Below, piece by piece: positions 45,494 to 53,847 of a stretch of DNA of 64,000 nucleotides (positions are counted from its first letter, which is position 1; each line of letters opens with the position of its first letter). Under the pieces are notes generated by a model that worked only from the letters and a program-made list of their open reading frames with translations, searched no databases and was not told where the DNA came from. Made by a program: the position numbers and the translations under genes. The stretch spans positions 379,982 to 443,981 of the forward strand of contig JACONG010000016.1 of assembly GCA_014323865.1 (NCBI GenBank), written 5' to 3'. Origin of the DNA: Rhodospirillales bacterium (GTDB lineage Bacteria; Pseudomonadota; Alphaproteobacteria; SP197).

Positions 45494-46276
45494 ATGGCCA
45501 CCGCCGAAGCGCGGGACAATCACGCACCGGGCTATGCCGACCATCCGGGCTACAGGGTCGATATCGTGCCGAGCGCCAAGCGCGTGCGGGCCACCTTCGC
45601 GGGCCGCACCGTGTTCGACACGACGCGTGCGTCGGTCGTGTGCGAGACTCGCCACATCGCGCTCTACTACATCCCGCGCGAGGATGCCGACATGAGCCTC
45701 CTGACGCGCACCGACCACAGCACCTGCTGCCCGTTCAAGGGGTCTGCGAGCTACTACACGCTCAGCGCCGATGGCCGGTCCGAGGAGAATGCCGTCTGGA
45801 GTTACGAGACGCCCTATGACGAGGTCGCCGATCTTGGCGGGGCCCTGGGTTTCTGCTGGAACAAGCTGGATCACTGGTACGAGGAGGACGAGGAGGTCTT
45901 CATCCACGCCCGCGACCCCTTTGTCCGGATCGACATCCTCGAAAGCGGACGGCCGGTCGCGGTGATCGTCGGTGGAAAGACCGTCGCCAGCACGACCCGC
46001 GCGCGGTTCCTGTTCGAGACCGGCCACGTGCCGCGCTACTACATTCCGCGCGAGGACGTGACGGCCGGCACCCTGTTGCCGTCCGACCTCCACACCGGCT
46101 GCCCCTACAAGGGCACGGCGAGCTATCACCACGTCCGCGCCGGCGGGGTGACGGTCGGGAACGCGGTGTGGTTCTATCCCGAACCGCTCGATGAGGTCCG
46201 GCGCATCGCCAACTACCTTTGCTTCTACCCCGAGAAGGTCGACGCGATCCTGGTCGACGGAAAGGCCATTGCGTGA
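45494..46276 (+). CDS. Tandem DUF427 protein
   Basis: The 260-residue protein has two DUF427 domains in tandem. Domain one (about 20-125) has TTRASVVCETRHIALYYIPR and HSTCCPFKGSASYYTL. Domain two (about 148-255) has TTRARFLFETGHVPRYYIPR and HTGCPYKGTASYHHV. The repeated YYIPRED and C-P-(F/Y)-K-G motifs are diagnostic. The function of DUF427 is not established. The stop TGA is part of a repeat (TGCGTGAATCCGCTCTGCA). The ribosome site GGGAGAGAC mirrors that of the divergent gene. Confidence 0.93.
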   Translation: MATAEARDNHAPGYADHPGYRVDIVPSAKRVRATFAGRTVFDTTRASVVCETRHIALYYIPREDADMSLLTRTDHSTCCPFKGSASYYTLSADGRSEENAVWSYETPYDEVADLGGALGFCWNKLDHWYEEDEEVFIHARDPFVRIDILESGRPVAVIVGGKTVASTTRARFLFETGHVPRYYIPREDVTAGTLLPSDLHTGCPYKGTASYHHVRAGGVTVGNAVWFYPEPLDEVRRIANYLCFYPEKVDAILVDGKAIA

Positions 46277-46288
46277 ATCCGCTCTGCA
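46270..46288 (+). repeat. Half copy of the AGAGCGG palindromic repeat
   Basis: TGCGTGAATCCGCTCTGCA overlaps the last codons of the DUF427 gene and provides its stop. The same sequence occurs at 52902-52920 and, inverted, at 53851-53870 (one base longer) and 55510-55528. Confidence 0.75.
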
Positions 46289-46530
46289 CCCAAAGACTCA
46301 GATCCTATCGCCGCATGGGGGAACCATGGCCGCAATGACGTGGCTGTTGTGAGAGCGCGATCACAAGACGGGCGCATGGCGCTGCCGACAACACCGGCCG
46401 GCACTTGCGTGACCGGGGCGACGCCGATTGTTTTGGTCTGTTGACAGGCGACATCGCCGCTCATGTTCGATTGAAGAGGGACGTCGGCGAGTCCTTGCAC
46501 CCCGTGCCCTCCCCTGCCATCACTGCCGTC

Positions 46531-47454
46531 ATGGAAGGGTTCGCCGCCGGTAAGGATATCTGTTCGTTCACCGAGGTTCGGCAGATGTCGGAGCGGTCGG
46601 ATGTTGCGGGGCTCGTGCAGGTCGGCACGCAGGTCGGTGCCATCGTGGCGCTGGGTGTCGTGGTCTGGGCGGTTGGCGATCGCTGGTGGCTGATGATCCC
46701 TGCGCAGATGGCGATGGGCGTGCTCATCACCTTCCTGTTCTGCGGTGTCCACGAGACGACGCACTGGACGCCATTCAGGACGAAAGGACTGAACGATGCC
46801 GTGGGCACGGTGCTGGGCTTCATCGTCTTCCTGCCGTTCCGCTGGTTCCGCCATTTTCACTTCGAGCATCACCGCGAGACCCACATTGAAGGCGGGGACC
46901 CGGAGCTGGGCGAGGCCAAGCCGACCGGCAAGCTCGAATTCCTGTTCTATCTGACCGGCCTCAAGTCGTTCTGGCTCCCGGCGCTGCGCACGCTTCTTCG
47001 CCATGCCATGGGCCGGATCGATGACGGCTTCATTCCCGACGGGACCGAGCGGCGGCTCTGCATCCGGCAGGCCAGGCTCCATCTGCTGGGCTACGGACTG
47101 ATCACGCTCGCCGCGATCGTCTTCCGGAGCTGGGCACCGCTGACCTACTGGATCGTGCCCATGGTGCTCTCGGCCTGGACGCTGCGGCTCTACCTGCTGG
47201 CCGAACACACGTTGCTGCCGCATGTGCCCGACATGCTGGAAAACACGCGCACCATGAAGACCAACGCACTGGTGCGCTGGTTCGCCTGGCAGATGCCCTA
47301 TCACGTCGAGCACCATGTCTTCCCGGCGATCCCCTTCCACCGGCTCCACGAGGCCTGCGACAGGATCGCCCCGCGCCACCGGCACCTGATCCCCGGCTAC
47401 TGGCACTTCTTCAAGGAGTACTGGGCCAGCTGCCAGTGGGCGAGCGGCCGGTAA
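46531..47454 (+). CDS. Membrane fatty acid desaturase
   Basis: The 307-residue protein is an integral-membrane di-iron desaturase. It has hydrophobic stretches (GAIVALGVVVWAVGDRWWLM; LNDAVGTVLGFIVFLPF) and the three His boxes: CGVHETTHW, FHFEHHRETH and MPYHVEHHVFP. These coordinate iron for hydroxylation or desaturation of an acyl chain. ATG 46531 was chosen because homology starts soon after; the frame is open upstream to a TTG at 46405. The lipid substrate is unknown. Confidence 0.9.
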   Translation: MEGFAAGKDICSFTEVRQMSERSDVAGLVQVGTQVGAIVALGVVVWAVGDRWWLMIPAQMAMGVLITFLFCGVHETTHWTPFRTKGLNDAVGTVLGFIVFLPFRWFRHFHFEHHRETHIEGGDPELGEAKPTGKLEFLFYLTGLKSFWLPALRTLLRHAMGRIDDGFIPDGTERRLCIRQARLHLLGYGLITLAAIVFRSWAPLTYWIVPMVLSAWTLRLYLLAEHTLLPHVPDMLENTRTMKTNALVRWFAWQMPYHVEHHVFPAIPFHRLHEACDRIAPRHRHLIPGYWHFFKEYWASCQWASGR

Positions 47455-47465
47455 GCGACCGAAGC

Positions 47466-47524
47466 TGTCATCCCGGTCCCGCGAGCAACGCGAGCGCCGA
47501 GCCGGGACCTCGGCCGCGATGACA
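47466..47524. repeat. TGTCATCCCGG repeat copy after the desaturase gene
   Basis: The copy starts TGTCATCCCGGTCCCGCGAG and ends GCGATGACA, with GCCGAGCCGGGAC inside. It is the same family as the element at 16456. The arms TGTCATC/GATGACA can pair. Confidence 0.75.
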
Positions 47525-47562
47525 CGACGGGTTGGGGTTCCGTTCCTTCCAGTCATTCCGTC

Positions 47563-47585
47563 ATGGCCCCACGCGATGGGGCCAT
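47563..47585. terminator. Hairpin, possible terminator
   Basis: ATGGCCCC (47563-47570) and GGGGCCAT (47578-47585) form a perfect 8-bp stem with a 7-base loop. There is no U-run. It lies in the 303-base gap between the desaturase and M81 genes, in which no coding sequence was seen. Confidence 0.4.
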
Positions 47586-47758
47586 CCATTCCGCAGTCCC
47601 GTGACGAGACCAGGCATTGCCGAAACGCTCAGGCATGGATGCCACGGCTGAACCGGGGCATGACTGTGGAGGTCGGGGAGGGTCGTTGATGACACCGTCA
47701 TCCGTTCCGTGACACCCTCCGGCTCCACCACGCCAACAACCCCGCAATGGAGTCACCG

Positions 47759-49264
47759 ATGGCCTTCCGGGTGCTGACCGGGCAGTTCATGCACGAGACC
47801 AACACATTCGCGACGGTGAAGACCGATATCGCCGAATTCGAGCGCATGATCTGCTGCCGGGGCGAGGACGAGGTCGTCAGTCATCTTAAAGACACCAACA
47901 CGGAGACCGCCGGCTATATCGACGCCGCCGGGGAACACGGCTGGGAGCTGATCCATACGGTGGCGGCGGCGGCCAATCCGCTGGGCCATGTCACCGACGA
48001 AGCCTACGAACACTTCACCGGCCTGATCCTCGACGGCTTGCGCGAGCACGGTCCGGTCGACGGCATTGCGCTCGCAATGCACGGTGCAATGGTGAGTGAA
48101 AGCCACGAGGATGCGGAGACCGAGCTGGTCCGGCGCATCCGCGCCATCGCCGGGCCCGACGTGCCGATCTGCACGACCTTCGATCTCCACGCCAATGTCG
48201 GGCCGGATTTCGCCGCGATGGTAGAGATCGTCTGCAGCTATCTCACCTATCCCCACATCGACATGCGCGAGCGCGCGAAGAAGGCAGGCGACCTGCTGCA
48301 GCGCGCCATGGCGGGCGCGATCCGCCCGCGACTGGCTTACGCCCGCGCACCCATGGTGCAGGGTGCGGATGGCGGAAGGACCGATGTCGAACCGATGATC
48401 GGCCTGCAGGCCAAAGCCGCGGCCCACATGGCGGCCGATCCGCGCGTGCTCGACATCTCGATCAACGCCGGCTTCAACCAGTCCGACATCCACGACGTCG
48501 GCCCCACCGTGATCGTCACCGCCGACGGCGAGGACCCGGCCTTCCAGGCCATCGCAGACGAGCTGATCGTCGAGATCTGGGAGACCCGCGACGTCGTCAA
48601 CAACCGCTACTACAGCGTCGGCGAGGCGGCCGAGATCGCGCGCAGCTTCAACCACGGCAACAAGCCGCTGGTGATCGCCGACTATGCCGACAACCCCGGC
48701 GCGGGTGCCTATGGCGACGCGACGAATCTCCTGAAGGCAATGCTGGATGCGGGTGTCGACGATGCCTGTTTCGGCGCGCTCCACGACCCTGCCGCCGCCG
48801 CCGACCTCACCACCGCCGGGCTCGGCGTTCGCATGACGCTTCACCTCGGCGGCAGGACCGATCCCGCCTTCGGCGGCCCGCCGCTCCTGCTGACCGGCGA
48901 TGTCGTCGCACTCTCGGACGGCGTCATGACCTTCGACGGGCCGATGATGGCGGGCGTGACCACAAGCTTCGGCCCCACGGCCGTCTTCCGGGTCGACGGC
49001 ATCGACATTCTGGTCGTCTCGAACCTGATGCAGATCATCGACCTGCAGCAGTTCCTGGCCCACGGTATCGATCCCCGGATGAAGAAGACCGTGGCGCTGA
49101 AATCCATGCAGCACTTCCGCGCCACCTACGAGCCGCTGGCCGAAAAGGTCATCGTCTGCGATTCCGGCGCGCTCGCCACCCCCGATTTCACGCGTTTCGA
49201 TTTCAGGAACGTCCGCAGGCCCTTGTATCCGTTCGATCCGGAGGCAACGTTCCCCGCGTCATGA
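47759..49264 (+). CDS. M81-family metallopeptidase (MlrC-like)
   Basis: The 501-residue protein matches M81 peptidases related to microcystinase MlrC. It has TGQFMHETNTFATVKTDIAE at the N-terminus, GIALAMHGAMVSESHEDAET, TTFDLHANVGPDF and YLTYPHIDMRERAKKAGDLL, whose His/Asp residues are the proposed metal ligands. A C-terminal MlrC_C domain has VIADYADNPGAGAYGDATNL. The natural substrate is unknown. ATG 47759 was preferred over ATG 47747 because GGAG lies seven bases upstream. Its stop overlaps the ChaC gene by four bases. Confidence 0.93.
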   Translation: MAFRVLTGQFMHETNTFATVKTDIAEFERMICCRGEDEVVSHLKDTNTETAGYIDAAGEHGWELIHTVAAAANPLGHVTDEAYEHFTGLILDGLREHGPVDGIALAMHGAMVSESHEDAETELVRRIRAIAGPDVPICTTFDLHANVGPDFAAMVEIVCSYLTYPHIDMRERAKKAGDLLQRAMAGAIRPRLAYARAPMVQGADGGRTDVEPMIGLQAKAAAHMAADPRVLDISINAGFNQSDIHDVGPTVIVTADGEDPAFQAIADELIVEIWETRDVVNNRYYSVGEAAEIARSFNHGNKPLVIADYADNPGAGAYGDATNLLKAMLDAGVDDACFGALHDPAAAADLTTAGLGVRMTLHLGGRTDPAFGGPPLLLTGDVVALSDGVMTFDGPMMAGVTTSFGPTAVFRVDGIDILVVSNLMQIIDLQQFLAHGIDPRMKKTVALKSMQHFRATYEPLAEKVIVCDSGALATPDFTRFDFRNVRRPLYPFDPEATFPAS

Positions 49265-49959
49265 CCGAGCGGTTCAACCTGTCCCGCGAGGCGCTCGCCT
49301 CGGGCGAACTGTCGCCCCATCTGAAGGCCGCCGAGGGTGCCGGCCTGATCGAACTGCTGTCCGACGAGGACCGCGAGGCCAACCGGCGCGCCATGCTGGA
49401 ACAGCATCCGCCGGGCACCGACGCCTATGTCTTCGGCTTCGGCTCTCTGATGTGGAACCCGGCCTGTGACGTCGCCGAGGTCATCCCCGCCCTGGTGCGG
49501 GGCTGGCATCGTCGCTTCAATCTCTGGACCCACCTGGGGCGCGGCAATGCCGGGTTCCCGGGGCTGACGCTGGGGCTGGAGCCCGGTGGAGCCTGCCGCG
49601 GCATGGCGCTCCGGATCGAGGCCGACAAGGTCGAGTCGGAGACCTTCCTGATCTGGCGTCGCGAGATGATCGCCGGCGCCTACATTCCGATCTGGGTCCG
49701 GGCCGATCTCGGTGACCGCACCGTCCCCGCCATGAGCTTCGCCATCAATCCCGGCTACGAGCGCTATGGCCACCGGGTGCCGTTCGAGGTCCAGGCCCAT
49801 CACATCGGCTGTGCCGAGGGCCCGCTGGGCCCCTGCATCGAGTATCTCGAGAACACGGTGAAACTGCTGATCGAGATGGGTCAGACGCGCGGGCCGATGC
49901 ACGACCTCCTGACGGCCGCCCGCGCCGAACGCGAACGCTGCACCAGAGCCGCGCGGTGA
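49261..49959 (+). CDS. ChaC-like gamma-glutamylcyclotransferase
   Basis: The 232-residue protein has the cyclotransferase substrate loop YVFGFGSLMWNP and the conserved VRGWHRRFNLWTHLGRGN. A further MALRIEADKVESETFLIWRR segment matches ChaC, which degrades glutathione to 5-oxoproline and Cys-Gly. A long N-terminal extension of about 55 residues precedes the domain. It is coupled to the M81 gene by a 4-base overlap. Confidence 0.92.
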   Translation: MTERFNLSREALASGELSPHLKAAEGAGLIELLSDEDREANRRAMLEQHPPGTDAYVFGFGSLMWNPACDVAEVIPALVRGWHRRFNLWTHLGRGNAGFPGLTLGLEPGGACRGMALRIEADKVESETFLIWRREMIAGAYIPIWVRADLGDRTVPAMSFAINPGYERYGHRVPFEVQAHHIGCAEGPLGPCIEYLENTVKLLIEMGQTRGPMHDLLTAARAERERCTRAAR

Positions 49960-50210
49960 GCGGTCCGGCGCACGACCGCGACCGGCCAGGCGGCGACATC
50001 CCGTGGCAGGGCGCGCTGCTGTTGCTCTTCTCCAACATCATGTTCACCACCGGCATGATGATGACGCGCGTTCTGGGCCGGGTCGTCACGACCGCCTCGT
50101 TGTCGATCTGCACCGCCATCGCCTTCACAGTTCTCAGCGCTGTCGCCGTTGCCTTCGTCTGGGTGACACCAAGCTGGGAAGACGGCCCGGTGATGGCGAC
50201 ATGGTTGGTT
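49956..50210 (+). pseudogene. DMT-family transporter, truncated after the first helices
   Basis: From GTG or ATG near 49956 the reading is WQGALLLLFSNIMFTTGMMM, TRVLGRVVTTASLSICTAIA and FAFVWVTPSWEDGPVMATWL-type sequence, the start of an EamA transporter overlapping chaC by four bases. From about 50205 the sequence changes to AT-richer DNA and homology ends; the open frame runs on to 50333 without resemblance. The rest of the gene is missing, replaced by the lipoprotein insert. Confidence 0.7.
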
Positions 50211-50333
50211 ACCTTTCTGTCAGGTTGGTTGCGGTACGCAACACCGCTCCCCGAAGTCAATAGAAAACTACGGGTTATGGTCGGCATTGCGTACAACAAT
50301 AAGGTCATAGTCTCTGTCGGGACTTTTCCTTGA

Positions 50334-51002
50334 CTATTCCTCGGCGTAGAACTCGCCGTCAATTTGCCCATCTGGTATTGCAACCGATGATGGGTCAATG
50401 TTGTATTGCCGAAGGAAACTTTGGCTCACATTTGCCGACATGGAACCGTTTACGTCGCCCCGGACCAGGATTTTCTCATCCTTTTCATACACCTTCCCAT
50501 CCATGTCCGAGTCAACATGCAATTCCCAGGGGATTGTAACGGTCTCTCCCGACCGTCGGTCCCGAACATTAACGCTCTGTCTAAGGGTGCCGTCCAACGT
50601 ACTCTCGATGTCGGTACGTGTGATCGTACCCTTCCCTCGAAGGGTGCCGGTGAAATTGCGGTCAAAGGTCACTACTGTACGCTGCCCCCTACTTAGATTG
50701 CCAGTGACGGCGAAATTATTAGCCTTTACGTCTACCTTTCCAGAATCGAAATTCGCCTCGATTGTTAGATCCCCCCATATATCATTTCCGTCATCATCAT
50801 CATTTCCGTCATCATCATTAAAGACGACATGCCCTGTCAGTGAGGCCCTGCCGCTGGGGAGTACCTGCGGCGACTCAAGGTTGCTGACATCGGGAAAGGT
50901 TATGCTTGGGGCTCCACCCGATCCTCCCCCCCCCCCCCCCCCCCCGCCACAGGCGGTGAGAAACAGGGCACAGGTTGCAACAGATGTAAGAAGCTTGTTC
51001 AT
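50334..51002 (-). CDS. Lipoprotein with poly-glycine tract, possible TbpB-like beta-barrel
   Basis: The 222-residue protein has a lipoprotein signal (MNKLLTSVATCALFLTAC) with the lipobox LTAC, followed at once by nine glycines encoded by a 20-base G run. The mature part is beta-rich, with many Asp/Asn (NDDDGNDDDDGND) and paired strands such as LTIEANFDSGKVDVKANNFA. It ends with IPDGQIDGEFYAEE. This resembles the C-terminal barrel of transferrin-binding-protein-like lipoproteins, but I cannot place it firmly. Base composition is clearly lower in GC than the neighbours, suggesting transfer. The frame depends on the length of the homopolymer. Confidence 0.6.
   Translation of the reverse strand: MNKLLTSVATCALFLTACGGGGGGGGGSGGAPSITFPDVSNLESPQVLPSGRASLTGHVVFNDDDGNDDDDGNDIWGDLTIEANFDSGKVDVKANNFAVTGNLSRGQRTVVTFDRNFTGTLRGKGTITRTDIESTLDGTLRQSVNVRDRRSGETVTIPWELHVDSDMDGKVYEKDEKILVRGDVNGSMSANVSQSFLRQYNIDPSSVAIPDGQIDGEFYAEE
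50926..50945. repeat. 20-base homopolymer (C on plus strand)
   Basis: An uninterrupted run of 20 C lies within the 5' end of the lipoprotein gene, just after the lipobox codons. Runs of this length slip readily during replication and also cause sequencing errors. Confidence 0.95.
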
Positions 51003-51154
51003 GGGTAGTTACCTTTCCCCTGTTGGTTGTGAGGGTTGGTTGTGAGTTTCTATCCGGCAAACCTGACACCGCTCGGAGTAACGAGTCAAGGTGTAACGAA
51101 CAGTATCTCTCTGCCTGGCTGCGCAAACGGCAGATCACGAGTCAGCGTCTGACC

Positions 51155-51283
51155 GCGCTCAATCCCGGCCAGAACCCGGGTCACGATCCCGCCAGCGCGC
51201 GCCACATTTTCCGGGAAGACCGCGTAGACTGTTACGATCCCGGCGGGGACCTGCCGAAACACGAAGGATGCGGGAAATCATGA
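51155..51283 (+). pseudogene. C-terminal remnant of a GFA-family protein
   Basis: The frame reads NPGHDPASARHIFREDRVDC followed by YDPGGDLPKHEGCGKS and a stop at 51281. The S-x-H-I-F...W/C-Y-D...D-L-P pattern is the usual end of glutathione-dependent formaldehyde-activating (GFA/CENP-V) domain proteins. The first two thirds are missing, cut off by the AT-rich insert. Confidence 0.6.
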
Positions 51284-51972
51284 GCGAAACGATCACAGGC
51301 GGCGGACTGTGCGGTGCCGTCCGCCATGAGCGCACCGCACCCGCGCAACGACACTTGCCACGGCCACCGCTCGATCTGCCGCAAGCTCCAGGTCGCGCTC
51401 TGTCCGACTCATGCCGTCGTCGCTCGCAGCGGGTTCCGGCTGCTGCGTGGCATCGACAACATCGCGACGACAACGTCTCGACCTGCGATTCGTCGGAAGG
51501 CACCCACCGTCATTTCTGCAAGACCTGCGGCGCGCATGTCTTCGAGGATGTCGACAGCAAGCCCGATGCCGCCCGGTTCCCGGTCGGGACACGGGACGAC
51601 GGCGCCGATCCCGGTGGCCGCACGGGCAGCGAATGCCATATCTTCCGGGAATCGCGAACGGGCTGGTATGAACCCGACGATATGCTCAGCCATGCGGCCT
51701 TCCCCTTCCGGCTCTCGAACGAACGGGAGAACGACAGCCATCGCGGCGTGGCCCGGCTCTGCTACGACGCCGGGCACCGCAAGGTGACCTGCCCTCTCGC
51801 CTGTTGGCGGCTGCCGATGAGCACAAACGCGGGCAATGAGGTGCGCATCCCGTCGATGCGGAGCCACGGCGGCCAGGTCATCCAGCCCCTGTGGAACGGC
51901 GTCACCTGCTTCCGCTTCGGCCACAACCGGCCCGACACGCAGGATCGTCACGACACGCTGAGGCTTCTTTGA
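51280..51972 (+). pseudogene. GFA-family protein, frameshifted, with unrecognised C-terminal part
   Basis: ATG 51280 opens MSETITGGGLCGAVRHE; the zinc-binding CHGHRSICRKLQVAL is in another frame, and the first frame resumes with THRHFCKTCGAHVFEDVDSK and SECHIFRESRTGWYEPDDML. The order matches a GFA/CENP-V domain with two compensating shifts. The last 90 residues (RIPSMRSHGGQVIQPLWNGV, then FRFGHNRPDTQDRHDTLRLL) are not recognised and stay open to 51972. They might be a separate domain or a fused gene end. The stop overlaps the regulator's TTG start. Confidence 0.6.
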
Positions 51973-52856
51973 CGACGCAGCGTTACCTGACGACACGTGA
52001 GGTCGCCGACCTGCTGCGTATCAAGGAGCGCAAGGTCTATGACCTTGTTGCCGAGGGTCGCATTCCTGTCTGCCGGGTGACCGGCAAGCTGTTGTTCCCG
52101 CGCGGGATGATCGAGGCCTGGGTCGATCGGAGCGCCGAATACGCAGGCGATACCGATGCGTTGCGGCCGTCGCCGCCTGTCGTTGCCGGAAGCCACGACC
52201 CGCTGCTCGACTGGGCCCTGCGCGAGTCCCGCTCGGGCCTCGCCACGGTCTGCGAGGGCAGTCTCGCGGGGCTCGACAAGCTCGCCTCCGGCCAGGCCCA
52301 GGCGGCGGGGCTGCATATTTTCGAGCCGGAGAACGGCGGCTGGAACCGGGTTCATGTCGCCCGCACGCCGGGGCTGACGTCCGTCGTGCTGATCGCGTGG
52401 GCGCGCCGCCAGCAGGGTCTCGTCGTTGCTGCCGGGAACCCGCTTGGGATCACCGGCGTCGCCGATCTCGCCGGCCGAACCATCCTGCCGCGTCAGGCGG
52501 CCGCAGGCAGCCAAATGCTCCTGGAACACCTGATGGCCAGGGCCGGCCTCGACGGCGCCGTGACGCTGCTGGACACGCCGGCCCGCAACGAGACCGATAT
52601 CGCTCAGGCCATCGCGGGCGGCAAGGCGGACGCCGGCCTCGCGATCGAGGCCGTGGCAACGCAGTTCGGTCTCGGCTTCGTGCCCCTGGCTCGCGAACGC
52701 TTCGACCTCGCCGTCTGGCGTCATGCCTATTTCGAGGAACCGATGCAGAAGCTCTTCGCCTTCACCCGCACGGAGAGCTTCGCCGAACGCGCCGCAGAAC
52801 TGGGCGGCTACGACCTCCGCGACACCGGAACGGTGCAGTTCAACGGGCGGCGCTGA
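51969..52856 (+). CDS. HTH regulator with periplasmic-binding-protein-like domain, probable tungstate/molybdate sensor
   Basis: The 295-residue protein begins with an excisionase/MerR-type helix-turn-helix (LTTREVADLLRIKERKVYDL; VTGKLLFPRGMIEAWVD). From about residue 75 it has a substrate-binding-protein-like domain: LATVCEGSLAGLDKLASGQA, LVVAAGNPLGITGVADLAGR and GKADAGLAIEAVATQFGLGF. This HTH-PBP combination is typical of regulators of molybdate or tungstate genes, where the PBP domain senses the oxyanion inside the cell. The tup genes lie next to it on the other strand. The likely start is TTG 51969, overlapping the preceding stop as TTGA. Confidence 0.85.
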   Translation: MTTQRYLTTREVADLLRIKERKVYDLVAEGRIPVCRVTGKLLFPRGMIEAWVDRSAEYAGDTDALRPSPPVVAGSHDPLLDWALRESRSGLATVCEGSLAGLDKLASGQAQAAGLHIFEPENGGWNRVHVARTPGLTSVVLIAWARRQQGLVVAAGNPLGITGVADLAGRTILPRQAAAGSQMLLEHLMARAGLDGAVTLLDTPARNETDIAQAIAGGKADAGLAIEAVATQFGLGFVPLARERFDLAVWRHAYFEEPMQKLFAFTRTESFAERAAELGGYDLRDTGTVQFNGRR

Positions 52857-52883
52857 CCCGACCACAGCCGTCATGCCGCGGCC

Positions 52884-52922
52884 AGAGCGGTTCCAACTGA
52901 CTGCGTGAATCCGCTCTGCATC
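52884..52922 (+). repeat. AGAGCGG palindromic repeat, full copy
   Basis: AGAGCGGTTCCAACTGACTG then CGTGAATCCGCTCTGCATC. The arms AGAGCGGTTC and GAATCCGCTCT pair imperfectly. An inverted copy lies at 53848-53888, on the other side of tupA. It probably acts as a terminator between the convergent regulator and tupA genes. Confidence 0.85.
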
Positions 52923-52997
52923 CATCCCGGGTTCGAGCGGCCCGGTCGGATCGTCGATGGATCGCTCCATCACGTGGGGCGATGACGGATTGAGGTA

Positions 52998-53810
52998 TCA
53001 CTCCGCGTTGGGAAAGAAGAGCTGCTGGCCGTCGAGCCGATAGGACGCAATGGCCGACTGTCCGGCATCCGACAGCAGCCAGTCGACGAAGACCCGGGCC
53101 TCCTCGGCTTTCACGTGGTCGAAGACCGCGGGGTTCACGGCGATCACGCCGTACTGATTGAAAAGCCTGTCGTCGCCCGCGACGTGGATCACGAGATCGC
53201 CCTTGTTGGCGAACGCGATCCAGGTTGCCCGGTCGGTGAGGGTGTAGGCGCCGAGACCGCTGGCCGTGTTCAGCGTCGCACCCATGCCCGAGCCGGTCTC
53301 GAGGTACCAGGTGCCGCTGGCCTCCGCGGCATCGACTCCGGCTATCCGCCAGAGCGCCGTCTCCTTCTTGTGGGTGCCCGAGTCGTCGCCGCGCGAGGCG
53401 AAGTCCGCTTCCGCCGCGGCGATCAAGGCAAGAGCGGCCGTCGCGTCGTTGATGCCGTTGACCCCGGCCGGATCGGCGGCCGGTCCGACGATAACGAAGT
53501 CGTTATACATCAGGTCGAAACGCGCCATGCCGAAGCCGGCGGCGACGAACGCCTCCTCGTCCTCCGTGGCATGGACCAGCAGCACGTCGCCATCGCCGTT
53601 CGCCGCATTCCGGATCGCCTGACCCGTGCCGACCGCCACCACCCTGACCTCGATGCCGCTCCCGGCCGTAAACACGGGCAGGATGTGATCGAAGAGGCCG
53701 GAGTTCCGTGTCGATGTGGTCGACTGGACGATGATGTAGGACGCCTCGGCGAGACTCTCGCCGAAGCCCGACGCAAGCAGGCAGGCAAGAGCCATGAGAT
53801 GACGGCGCAT
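52998..53810 (-). CDS. tupA: Tungstate ABC transporter, substrate-binding protein
   Basis: The 270-residue protein has a signal peptide (about 1-22) and the TupA motif QSTTSTRNSGLFD (about 29-41), which binds tungstate. Further family segments are VVAVGTGQAIRNAANGDGDV, YNDFVIVGPAADPAG and FASRGDDSGTHKKE. The C-terminus includes NQYGVIAVNP. TupA proteins show very high affinity for tungstate. It lies downstream of tupB and tupC in the same direction but is separated from tupC by a repeat of 41 bases. Confidence 0.93.
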   Translation of the reverse strand: MRRHLMALACLLASGFGESLAEASYIIVQSTTSTRNSGLFDHILPVFTAGSGIEVRVVAVGTGQAIRNAANGDGDVLLVHATEDEEAFVAAGFGMARFDLMYNDFVIVGPAADPAGVNGINDATAALALIAAAEADFASRGDDSGTHKKETALWRIAGVDAAEASGTWYLETGSGMGATLNTASGLGAYTLTDRATWIAFANKGDLVIHVAGDDRLFNQYGVIAVNPAVFDHVKAEEARVFVDWLLSDAGQSAIASYRLDGQQLFFPNAE

Positions 53811-53847
53811 GGGTCGGGGTCCTTTCCTGTTCCTGCTCCGAGTCCCT

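Noticed and set aside
46405-46530. N-terminal extension of the desaturase from TTG 46405
   Set aside because: The extra 42 residues have no membrane or family features and the start codon is weak; ATG 46531 fits better.
50875-51138. Minus-strand frame with a poly-Gly stretch overlapping the lipoprotein gene start
   Set aside because: It is the lipoprotein coding region read in another frame across the homopolymer, with no signal peptide of its own. It would matter only if the tract length changes.
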